Origin: an uncultured Bacillaceae bacterium
GTDB lineage: Bacteria; Bacillota; Bacilli; Bacillales; Pradoshiaceae
Assembly: GCA_904501845.1 (NCBI GenBank)
Contig: CAJGCH010000209.1
Span: 1 to 5,392 of the forward strand
Direction of reading: 5' to 3'
DNA: 5,392 nucleotides
The notes under the pieces were generated by a model that saw only the letters and a list, made by a program, of their open reading frames with translations, had not been told where the DNA came from and did not search any database. A program made the translations under genes and the position numbers. Shown piece after piece: positions 1-5,392 of the stretch; position 1 is the stretch's first letter, and the number at the start of each line of letters is the position of its first letter.

Positions 1-1
1 A

Positions 2-646
2 GGGAAGCGGACACCAGATGGAATGAAGGAATATGAGTTTAACCGGGCAGTTGCTGCCTATGCAAGGGGTTTCCTCTCTGATTATACCGATCTGGAAGTT
101 TTGTTCACACATAGCGATATGGAGGATGTCCCTTTGGAAGAGCGGACAGAAAAGGCGAACAGACACGGAGTCGACTGTTTTCTATCCATTCATGCTAACG
201 CAGCAGGCGATGGCGGTTGGCATAAAGCAGAGGGAATCGAAACATACATCCACACATCCAATCCAGAGGATGCCCATTCACTAGCCTCCAAAATTCAAGA
301 AAAGCTCATCACCTTGACCGGACGCAAAAACCGCGGTGTAAAGACAGCCAATTTTCATGTCCTGCGCAAGACAAAGATGACGGCCGTCCTCGTTGAATGC
401 GGGTTTATGACTCATAAAGAGGAAAGCAAATTGCTCCAAAGCGAAAACTACAGAAAGCAATGCGCCCTGGCCATCGCTCAGGCAGTCGTTCATCATTATG
501 CCTTGAAAGTAAAGACCCAGGCTGCCTCATCCAAAAAGCTTTATAAGGTGCAGGTCGGGGCCTTTACGAGCAGAGAAGGAGCTGAACAGCTTGAATCTAA
601 ACTCCAAAAGCTCGGGATGGAAGCCTATATTGTGCAAACGCCATAA
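2..646 (+). CDS. N-acetylmuramoyl-L-alanine amidase (Amidase_3) with a C-terminal SPOR-type repeat, 5'-partial
   Basis: This enzyme should cleave the amide bond between N-acetylmuramic acid and L-alanine in peptidoglycan. The reading frame is open from the left edge (first full codon at base 2), giving 214 visible residues; the true start and the first zinc-binding His (DAGHG region) lie outside. Visible family landmarks are Glu10 in GMKEYEF (zinc ligand position), His64 in FLSIHAN (zinc ligand) and Glu132 in LVECGFM (catalytic Glu), plus the typical RGVKTANFHVLR stretch. Residues 180-214 (LYKVQVGAF to the end) match one SPOR/CwlC-type repeat, which binds glycan strands stripped of stem peptides. 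CwlC of B. subtilis has two such repeats; here there is only one. The ATG at base 23 is internal, not the start. The protein resembles both CwlC-like mother-cell lysis enzymes and Bacillus phage endolysins, and the visible part does not decide between them. It converges on yvlD across a shared terminator. Confidence 0.93.
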   Translation, partial: GKRTPDGMKEYEFNRAVAAYARGFLSDYTDLEVLFTHSDMEDVPLEERTEKANRHGVDCFLSIHANAAGDGGWHKAEGIETYIHTSNPEDAHSLASKIQEKLITLTGRKNRGVKTANFHVLRKTKMTAVLVECGFMTHKEESKLLQSENYRKQCALAIAQAVVHHYALKVKTQAASSKKLYKVQVGAFTSREGAEQLESKLQKLGMEAYIVQTP

Positions 647-650
647 AAAT

Positions 651-683
651 AAGCCTGAAGCATTTAACCGCTTCAGGCTTTTT
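651..683. terminator. Bidirectional intrinsic terminator between the amidase gene and yvlD
   Basis: A perfect 11-bp inverted repeat (AAGCCTGAAGC at 651-661, GCTTCAGGCTT at 670-680) encloses an 8-base loop. On the plus strand the stem runs into a short T-run (five T in total at 679-683) and lies 4 bases after the amidase stop codon. On the minus strand the same stem is followed by TATTTTTAT and lies just beyond the yvlD stop. It can therefore end transcripts of both convergent genes. No other sequence separates the two genes. Confidence 0.93.
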
Positions 684-688
684 CCTCT

Positions 689-1027
689 TCAATCCATCAC
701 ATTTTCCATAATCGTATTCACGAAGGATAATATCACGGATACAAAGAAGGTTAGCCAAAATCCATCGATTTGAAAAGCACCGCCCATCACGGCATCAACA
801 ATGCTGAGCACAATCGTATTGATGAAAAGTAAGAAGATGCCCAATGTCACAATCGTGATTGGTATCGTCAAGACCGTCACAATCGGCTTCACTATTACAT
901 TACAGATTGACAAGACAATTGCCGCAATGATTGCCGTTCCAAACCCGGATACATGCACCCCTTCAAACACTTGCATTAATAAAACAAATACCGCTGCATT
1001 GATGAGTATCTTCAGAATCCATTTCAT
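689..1027 (-). CDS. yvlD: YvlD-like membrane protein, phage-holin family 4 superfamily
   Basis: This 112-residue, very hydrophobic protein has four likely membrane helices at about residues 4-21, 30-47, 53-77 and 90-108. The central NVIVKPIVTVLTIPITIVTLGIF stretch (about residues 43-65) carries the N..KP and P-T-TLG pattern typical of the Phage_holin_4_2/YvlD family. Despite the family name, chromosomal members are not shown to be lysis holins; the biochemical role is unknown. It is the last gene of the yvlBCD operon. Its ATG overlaps the yvlC stop (ATGA, 1024-1027), and its ribosome binding site GGGAGGAG (1036-1043, 8-base spacing) lies inside yvlC, so translation is probably coupled. In B. 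subtilis the homologous operon belongs to the SigW envelope-stress regulon. The start is well supported. Confidence 0.92.
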   Translation of the reverse strand: MKWILKILINAAVFVLLMQVFEGVHVSGFGTAIIAAIVLSICNVIVKPIVTVLTIPITIVTLGIFLLFINTIVLSIVDAVMGGAFQIDGFWLTFFVSVILSFVNTIMENVMD

Positions 1028-1248
1028 TGACTATGCTCCTCCCATTGCTCCCTCGGCATGAAATAGCTAAGTATCGTGTAAGGGATAATTAAGAGAAAGC
1101 TGGTAGGAATCAGTCCGATAACGAACAAAATGCGCAGAATGATTGGCTTAATGCCGAAATAACGGGCGATTCCTCCCAGAACTCCCAACAGGACTTTATC
1201 GGAGTAATTTGTTTTCGTGAATTTCTTTTCCATATGGTTGTTGGTCAC
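1024..1248 (-). CDS. yvlC: YvlC-like PspC-domain membrane protein
   Basis: This 74-residue protein consists almost entirely of a PspC domain: a basic N-terminus, then SDKVLLGVLGGIARYFGIKP (residues 16-35) with the family's GVxGGIAxYFGI signature, an Arg-containing hydrophobic segment (ILRILFVIGLIPTSFLLIIPYTIL, about 37-60) and a terminal SYFMP motif. PspC proteins are membrane partners in phage-shock/envelope-stress responses; that role is inferred here from family. The upstream gene yvlB ends 27 bases before it, and its own stop overlaps yvlD. The given start is a GTG at 1246-1248 with AAGGAG only 2 bases upstream, which is unusually close. The alternative is the ATG at 1231-1233 (69 residues), 17 bases from that same AAGGAG. 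Neither spacing is ideal, so the N-terminal five residues are uncertain. Confidence 0.9.
   Translation of the reverse strand: MTNNHMEKKFTKTNYSDKVLLGVLGGIARYFGIKPIILRILFVIGLIPTSFLLIIPYTILSYFMPREQWEEHSQ
1036..1043 (-). promoter_or_regulatory. Ribosome binding site for yvlD inside yvlC
   Basis: GGGAGGAG on the minus strand lies 8 bases before the yvlD ATG. It is embedded in the last codons of yvlC (Trp-Glu-Glu), consistent with translational coupling at the ATGA overlap. Confidence 0.8.
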
Positions 1249-1250
1249 AA

Positions 1251-1256
1251 CTCCTT
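1251..1256 (-). promoter_or_regulatory. Ribosome binding site for yvlC with atypical spacing
   Basis: AAGGAG on the minus strand lies 2 bases before the GTG at 1246-1248 and 17 bases before the ATG at 1231-1233. It is the only good Shine-Dalgarno match in the yvlB-yvlC gap. The usual spacing in Bacillus is about 5-10 bases, so either choice is suboptimal and yvlC may be translated inefficiently. Confidence 0.6.
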
Positions 1257-1275
1257 CATCTGTTCCGCATCACGC

Positions 1276-2379
1276 TTAGAGCGTATGCTTCACTTTAATG
1301 CTTCCCGCCTTTGATTCAGCAAATACATGCATGGCATGCTCTTGTTCATGCGTGGATTGGAAGCGCAGCATTTTTTGGACGATATCATTCTTCTCCTCAA
1401 TAACTTGAATGCCCTTCAAGTCAAGATTGAAACTGCCCAGATTGGACTTTAATTCTCCGTCACAGCTCGTGCCTTGCGGAATTTGAAGATTGATGCTTCC
1501 TGCCTGCGCTTTTGCACGAAGCGTTTCTCCATATTGGCCCGCTTGCTTGCACGAAATGCTTCCATTCATCGTTTGAATATCAGCCGTTCTAAATGCTCCA
1601 TCTACTTGAATGGCCCCGTTCATCGTATCGACCTCAAGCTCACCTGCATCAAACGATGTCAGCTTAACCGCGCCGTTTGCGGTTTCAAATTCCGCCTCAC
1701 GCGCATTGAAATCTCGGAAGGATATCGTACCGTTAGCCGTCTTTGCCTTGATCTCATCGACATTGATATTCTCACCGCTGATGCTGCCGTTGAATAGTCG
1801 AATCCTTAATTCTTGATAACGATGTTTTGGCACCTTGATGGTTGCTTTCAGCTTAATCGCACGGTCTTGAAGGGAGAATTTGAGCTTGCCATTCTCAATC
1901 TTATTCACAATTTGGTTTCGCAGCTTTTCCCTTGCCTCAGTCGTGTTTTCTGCACGGTATACCTTGGCCTTGCATTCAATATCGACTTCATTCTGATCCC
2001 AAGGAATGATGGCGACCTCTCCGTTGGCCACATCTATATCGATAATATTGAACGACTTCGATTCTTGATGATAGAGATGATCTATCTCGATGCTGGAACC
2101 GAAATTCCAGTCGAAATCAATATCCTTGATTTTTTTCACAACATCATCCACGACACCCAAGATTCGGTCCATCGTTGATACGGCCTTTTTCGTTTGCGGT
2201 TCTTCTTTTCTTTCTCCCTCAGGCTGGGCAGTTGTTGCTAGCTCCCTTGTTTCTTGCATGTTCTCGGCCTGAATAAGCTTTTCTTTCTTGTCTAATTGTT
2301 CGAGCAAGAGCAAAGCTTCATCTGCGTTCAGAAGACCTTCCTTTACCATCTCAAGAATTCGTTTTTTCTCATCATTCAT
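1276..2379 (-). CDS. yvlB: YvlB-like protein: SHOCT-like N-terminus plus DUF4097 beta-helix domain
   Basis: This is a protein of 367 residues with no signal peptide and no membrane helix, so it is probably cytoplasmic or membrane-peripheral. Residues 1-40 (KKRILEMVKEGLLNADEALLLLEQL) form the short two-helix SHOCT-like domain seen at the N-terminus of YvlB proteins. A charged linker (about 40-70) follows, then DUF4097 from about residue 105 to the end. Within it, five NG-containing turns (FNGSI, ANGTI, ANGAV, MNGAI, MNGSI; Asn at 197, 216, 235, 254, 272) recur every 18-19 residues, as in a right-handed beta-helix. Later AGSI, LGSF and AGSI turns (near 294, 315 and 358) look like weaker rungs. 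The function is unknown; it heads the SigW-type operon with yvlC and yvlD. I choose the ATG at 2377-2379 because AAGGGAG sits 9 bases upstream; the ATG at 2386-2388 directly abuts that site and is unlikely to be used. Confidence 0.92.
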   Translation of the reverse strand: MNDEKKRILEMVKEGLLNADEALLLLEQLDKKEKLIQAENMQETRELATTAQPEGERKEEPQTKKAVSTMDRILGVVDDVVKKIKDIDFDWNFGSSIEIDHLYHQESKSFNIIDIDVANGEVAIIPWDQNEVDIECKAKVYRAENTTEAREKLRNQIVNKIENGKLKFSLQDRAIKLKATIKVPKHRYQELRIRLFNGSISGENINVDEIKAKTANGTISFRDFNAREAEFETANGAVKLTSFDAGELEVDTMNGAIQVDGAFRTADIQTMNGSISCKQAGQYGETLRAKAQAGSINLQIPQGTSCDGELKSNLGSFNLDLKGIQVIEEKNDIVQKMLRFQSTHEQEHAMHVFAESKAGSIKVKHTL

Positions 2380-2388
2380 ATTAGTCAT

Positions 2389-2395
2389 CTCCCTT
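2389..2395 (-). promoter_or_regulatory. Ribosome binding site that decides the yvlB start
   Basis: On the minus strand AAGGGAG is followed immediately by one ATG (2386-2388) and, after 9 bases, by a second in-frame ATG (2377-2379). Only the second has workable spacing, so the protein most likely begins MNDEKKR. Confidence 0.8.
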
Positions 2396-2465
2396 ATAAC
2401 ATGGTTTTAACCTATGCAAACTTCATGACATTATGTGTATTCATAAAACTATTTCTTCTAACATG

Positions 2466-2491
2466 TACGATTAAGAATGAAAAAGGTTTCC
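2466..2491 (-). promoter_or_regulatory. SigW-type (ECF sigma) promoter for yvlBCD
   Basis: On the minus strand GGAAAC (2486-2491) is followed by a 16-base spacer beginning CTTTTTC and then CGTA (2466-2469). The SigW consensus in Bacillus is TGAAAC, a T-rich stretch, and CGTA at 16-17 bases; only the first base of the -35 differs. Transcription would start near 2457-2460, giving an untranslated leader of about 80 bases before yvlB. B. subtilis yvlABCD is a known SigW operon, which supports the call by homology. The promoter faces away from uvrA, which is transcribed in the same direction upstream. Confidence 0.82.
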
Positions 2492-2504
2492 ATAAAATAT
2501 GGAA
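2480..2504 (-). terminator. Possible weak terminator of uvrA overlapping the yvlB promoter
   Basis: On the minus strand TTCCAT-ATTTT-ATGGAA (2488-2504) is a perfect 6-bp stem with a 5-base loop, and after three bases (ACC) comes TTTTT (2480-2484). It is the only hairpin with a following T-run in the uvrA-yvlB gap. The stem is short and AU-rich, so termination would be inefficient, and the element coincides with the -35 box of the SigW-type promoter. It might instead be an operator or chance. Confidence 0.35.
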
Positions 2505-2526
2505 GGCGCCTCCACCAATCATCTGA

Positions 2527-2543
2527 CAATTGTCTTACAATTG
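2527..2543. repeat. Short perfect inverted repeat upstream of the yvlB promoter
   Basis: CAATTGT-CTT-ACAATTG is a perfect 7-bp inverted repeat with a 3-base centre, 35 bases upstream of the -35 box and 68 bases after the uvrA stop. It is not followed by a T-run on either strand, so it is not a standard terminator. Its symmetry fits a binding site for a dimeric regulator, but no matching known operator is recognised. Confidence 0.5.
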
Positions 2544-2611
2544 ATGAAAACGCCCGGTATGAGCACATCAGCTTGACTCTCGAACACTAGACACATCTAG
2601 CAGCCAGAATC

Positions 2612-5392
2612 TCATGATTGGCCCGTTTTTTGTGTCAGCCTTTCCTCCATCCGCTTGCAATCGCGCTCAAGGATCGGCTTCAAATATTGACCTGTATAAG
2701 ATTCCGGTGTTTCTGCAATTTGTTCTGGCGGACCGGCAGCAAGAAGGGTGCCGCCTTTTGCTCCGCCCTCTGGTCCAAGATCAATCAAATAATCGGCTGT
2801 CTTGATGACATCCAGATTATGCTCAATAACAAGAACGGTATCCCCATTCTCAACAAGACGCTGCAGCACTTCCAATAAGCGTGCGATATCCTCCACATGC
2901 AGGCCTGTTGTCGGCTCATCGAGAATATAGAGGGAACGGCCGTTGGAGCGTCTATGAAGCTCACTGGCTAACTTCACCCGCTGGGCCTCCCCGCCAGAAA
3001 GGGTCGTTGCCGACTGCCCAAGTTTAATGTATCCGAGCCCGACATCATGGATGGTTTGAATCTTTCTCTTGATTCGGGGCAGATTTTCAAAGAATTGAAG
3101 AGCTTCTTCAACCGTCATATCAAGAATGTCGGCAATAGTCTTTCCTTTATAGGTAACCTCCAATGTTTCCCTATTGTACCGTTTGCCGTGACAAACCTCA
3201 CAAGGCACATATACATCTGGAAGGAAATGCATCTCAATCTTAATGATGCCGTCCCCGCGGCATGCTTCACAACGGCCGCCTTTAACATTGAAGCTAAAAC
3301 GTCCCTTTTGATAGCCGCGTACCTTTGCCTCATTCGTTGATGCAAACACATCACGAATATCATCAAACACACCCGTATAGGTTGCCGGGTTAGAGCGAGG
3401 AGTCCGCCCAATCGGAGATTGATCGATATCAATAACCTTCTCAAGCGCCTCGATTCCTCTTATTTCCTTATGCAAGCCAGGCTTTGCCTTGGCGCGATGC
3501 AGTTTTTGGGCAAGGGATTTATGAAGAATTTCGTTCACAAGTGTACTTTTACCGGAGCCGGATACACCTGTCACAGCGACAAATGTTCCAAGCGGGAAAG
3601 ATACATTTATATTGCGCAAGTTATTCTCACGTGCTCCGCGGATCTCAATCCTTTGTCCATTCCCTTGCCGGCGTTCATGCGGAAGCGGAATGAACTTAGC
3701 CCCTGATAAATACTGGCCTGTGAGTGAATTCGGGTTCTTCATAACCTCTTCCGGTGTGCCTGCAGCCACAATTTCCCCGCCATTCGAACCAGCTCCAGGA
3801 CCAATATCAATTAAGTAATCAGCCGCAAGCATGGTGTCTTCATCATGCTCGACCACGATAAGTGTATTTCCGATATCGCGCATGCTCCGAAGCGCTTCGA
3901 TCAGTCGGTCATTATCGCGCTGATGAAGTCCGATAGAAGGCTCATCAAGAATATATAGAACACCCGTTAAGCGAGAACCAATCTGGGTAGCCAGCCGGAT
4001 CCGTTGAGCTTCTCCTCCAGACATGGTGCCTGCAGCCCTGCTCAGCGTTAAGTATTCAAGCCCAACATTAATGAGGAATCCAAGTCGCTCCTTGATTTCA
4101 CGGAAAATAGACCGGCCGATACTCATATCTTTTTCTGACAGCTGTAAGCTGTCAAAGAAATCATAAGCATCCTGGATGGACAGCTCTGAGACTTGTCCAA
4201 TATGACGACCGTCAACAAGGACTGCCATGCTCTCCTTCTTCAGGCGATAACCTTTACATGTCGGACATTTCTGCTCGGCCATGTATTTCTCCATCTGGTC
4301 CCGGATATAATCAGAATTCGTTTCTCTATAGCGGCGCTCAACATTATTGAGCACCCCTTCAAACTCCACATGATTTTCGCGTACTTGGCCAAAATCATTT
4401 TCATAACGGAAATAGATTTTCTCTCCGTCAGACCCATTCAAGATCTTATCAAGCTGATCTTCCCGAAGCTGTGATACCGGCACATCCATATCAATTCCGT
4501 AATGATCTGCAATGCACTCAAGCAGCTTAGGATAGTATTGCGAGCTCGTTGGCTGCCATGGGGCGATTGCATGCTCGCGCAACGTTAAATCAGAATCCGG
4601 AATGACCGCATCCCGGTCCACCTTCAGCTTATAGCCAATCCCGTCACATGTCGGACAAGCTCCAAATGGGCTATTAAAGGAGAAAATACGCGGTTCAAGC
4701 TCCCCGATGGAGAAACCGCAATATGGGCAGGAATGATGCTCACTGAAGAGCAGCTCCTCTTGGCCGATGACATCAATCATGACTTTTCCATGACCGATGG
4801 AAAGCGCTGACTCAAGGGAGTCAGAAAGCCGCGCTGTTATTCCTTCCTTTACGACAATCCGGTCAATAACAACCTCGATGGAATGGCTTTTATTCTTATC
4901 AAGCTCAATATTGTCGTCCAGGTCGTACATTTCATTATCAATACGGACCCTTACATACCCTTGTTTCTTGATATCCTCCAGCAGCTTTGCATGGGTCCCT
5001 TTTCTTCCTGTCACAGCAGGCGCCAATACCTGAATTTTCGTCCGCTCCGGATATTCAAGGATGCGGTCAACCATCTGCTCGATCGTTTGCGAGGTGATTT
5101 CAATCCCATGCTTCGGACAGACTGGCTTTCCGACACGTGCATACAAGAGCCGCATATAATCATAGATTTCCGTAACGGTCGCCACTGTGGACCGCGGGTT
5201 GCGGCTCGTCGTCTTCTGATCAATGGAGATGGAAGGTGAAAGCCCTTCTATGCTATCCACATCCGGCTTATCCATTTGACCGAGAAATTGCCGCGCATAG
5301 GCGGACAATGATTCTACATAGCGCCGCTGCCCTTCCGCATAAATCGTGTCAAAAGCAAGCGACGACTTCCCGGAACCAGAGAGACCTGTCAG
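2612..5392 (-). CDS. uvrA: UvrA, excinuclease ABC subunit A, 5'-partial
   Basis: UvrA is the DNA-damage-recognising ATPase that loads UvrB in nucleotide excision repair. The frame is open to the right edge: 926 residues are visible, and by comparison with the usual length of about 955 some 30 N-terminal residues are missing. Numbering from the first visible codon, the first Walker A is GLSGSGKSS (3-11), followed by C222-C225/C246-C249 (CPYC...CPTC), a further CPTC at 376-379, signature TMSGGE (456-461) with Walker B LDEP (482-485), second Walker A GVSGSGKST (609-617), the damage-sensing zinc module C708-C711/C731-C734, second signature TLSGGE (797-802) and LDEP (824-827). All catalytic motifs of both ATPase halves appear intact. 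In Bacillus uvrA follows uvrB in a LexA-controlled operon; that promoter would lie off the right edge. No frameshift is seen. The TTG at 5306-5308 is internal, not a start. Confidence 0.98.
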   Translation of the reverse strand: MTGLSGSGKSSLAFDTIYAEGQRRYVESLSAYARQFLGQMDKPDVDSIEGLSPSISIDQKTTSRNPRSTVATVTEIYDYMRLLYARVGKPVCPKHGIEITSQTIEQMVDRILEYPERTKIQVLAPAVTGRKGTHAKLLEDIKKQGYVRVRIDNEMYDLDDNIELDKNKSHSIEVVIDRIVVKEGITARLSDSLESALSIGHGKVMIDVIGQEELLFSEHHSCPYCGFSIGELEPRIFSFNSPFGACPTCDGIGYKLKVDRDAVIPDSDLTLREHAIAPWQPTSSQYYPKLLECIADHYGIDMDVPVSQLREDQLDKILNGSDGEKIYFRYENDFGQVRENHVEFEGVLNNVERRYRETNSDYIRDQMEKYMAEQKCPTCKGYRLKKESMAVLVDGRHIGQVSELSIQDAYDFFDSLQLSEKDMSIGRSIFREIKERLGFLINVGLEYLTLSRAAGTMSGGEAQRIRLATQIGSRLTGVLYILDEPSIGLHQRDNDRLIEALRSMRDIGNTLIVVEHDEDTMLAADYLIDIGPGAGSNGGEIVAAGTPEEVMKNPNSLTGQYLSGAKFIPLPHERRQGNGQRIEIRGARENNLRNINVSFPLGTFVAVTGVSGSGKSTLVNEILHKSLAQKLHRAKAKPGLHKEIRGIEALEKVIDIDQSPIGRTPRSNPATYTGVFDDIRDVFASTNEAKVRGYQKGRFSFNVKGGRCEACRGDGIIKIEMHFLPDVYVPCEVCHGKRYNRETLEVTYKGKTIADILDMTVEEALQFFENLPRIKRKIQTIHDVGLGYIKLGQSATTLSGGEAQRVKLASELHRRSNGRSLYILDEPTTGLHVEDIARLLEVLQRLVENGDTVLVIEHNLDVIKTADYLIDLGPEGGAKGGTLLAAGPPEQIAETPESYTGQYLKPILERDCKRMEERLTQKTGQS

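Noticed and set aside
689..1027. YvlD as a prophage holin forming a lysis cassette with the neighbouring amidase
   Set aside because: The amidase is on the opposite strand behind a terminator, and yvlD is embedded in a SigW-type operon with yvlB and yvlC, so a joint lysis module is not supported.
2296..2526. Plus-strand 76-codon reading frame across the yvlB start region
   Set aside because: It runs antisense through the yvlB start and promoter, has no plausible ribosome binding site, and shows no recognisable protein features.
2543..2558. ATGAAAACGCCCGGT-like match to a catabolite-responsive element
   Set aside because: The right half of the cre consensus is not matched and the site is not clearly palindromic.
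2581..2597. CGAAC half-site resembling a LexA (DinR) box just after uvrA
   Set aside because: Only the left half of CGAAC-N4-GTTCG matches; the right half is GACAC, and the location downstream of uvrA does not suit control of uvrBA.
2587..2600. CTAGA-CACA-TCTAG inverted repeat as a uvrA terminator
   Set aside because: The stem is only 5 bp and no T-run follows on the minus strand; CTAG-containing repeats this short can arise by chance.
3115..5239. Several reading frames of 65-118 codons inside uvrA on both strands
   Set aside because: All overlap the strongly supported uvrA frame, have shadow-type compositions and lack independent ribosome binding sites.

Overview
The window looks like a chromosomal segment from a low-to-moderate GC Firmicute, most likely a Bacillaceae member close to Bacillus. 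The evidence is the Bacillus-type UvrA, a yvlB-yvlC-yvlD block directly behind uvrA as in B. subtilis, strong AGGAG-type ribosome binding sites, and a promoter that reads like the extracytoplasmic-function sigma factor SigW. I see no mobile element, RNA gene or CRISPR array.

Layout from left to right. (1) Positions 2-646, plus strand: the 3' part of an N-acetylmuramoyl-L-alanine amidase (Amidase_3 fold) ending in a single short SPOR-type repeat; its start lies outside the window. (2) Positions 651-683: a strong hairpin between two convergent genes that can terminate transcription from both sides. (3) Positions 689-2379, minus strand: a three-gene operon transcribed yvlB (SHOCT-like N-terminus plus DUF4097 beta-helix), yvlC (small PspC-domain membrane protein), yvlD (four-helix membrane protein of the phage-holin-4 superfamily). 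yvlC and yvlD overlap by four bases. (4) Positions 2380-2611: a 232-base intergenic region with a SigW-like promoter (GGAAAC-N16-CGTA) reading into yvlB and several short inverted repeats. (5) Positions 2612-5392, minus strand: uvrA, the damage-recognition ATPase of nucleotide excision repair, complete at the 3' end and missing about 30 codons at the 5' end.

The functional themes are cell-envelope stress (yvlBCD under a probable SigW promoter), DNA repair (uvrA, probably the tail of a uvrBA operon) and peptidoglycan hydrolysis (amidase). The yvl genes probably act together at the membrane, but their biochemical role is not established from sequence. Most of the window is known Bacillus biology. 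The less ordinary points are the half-length SPOR repeat, the regular 19-residue beta-helix repeats in a protein with no export signal, the absence of yvlA, and the crowded regulatory region between uvrA and yvlB.
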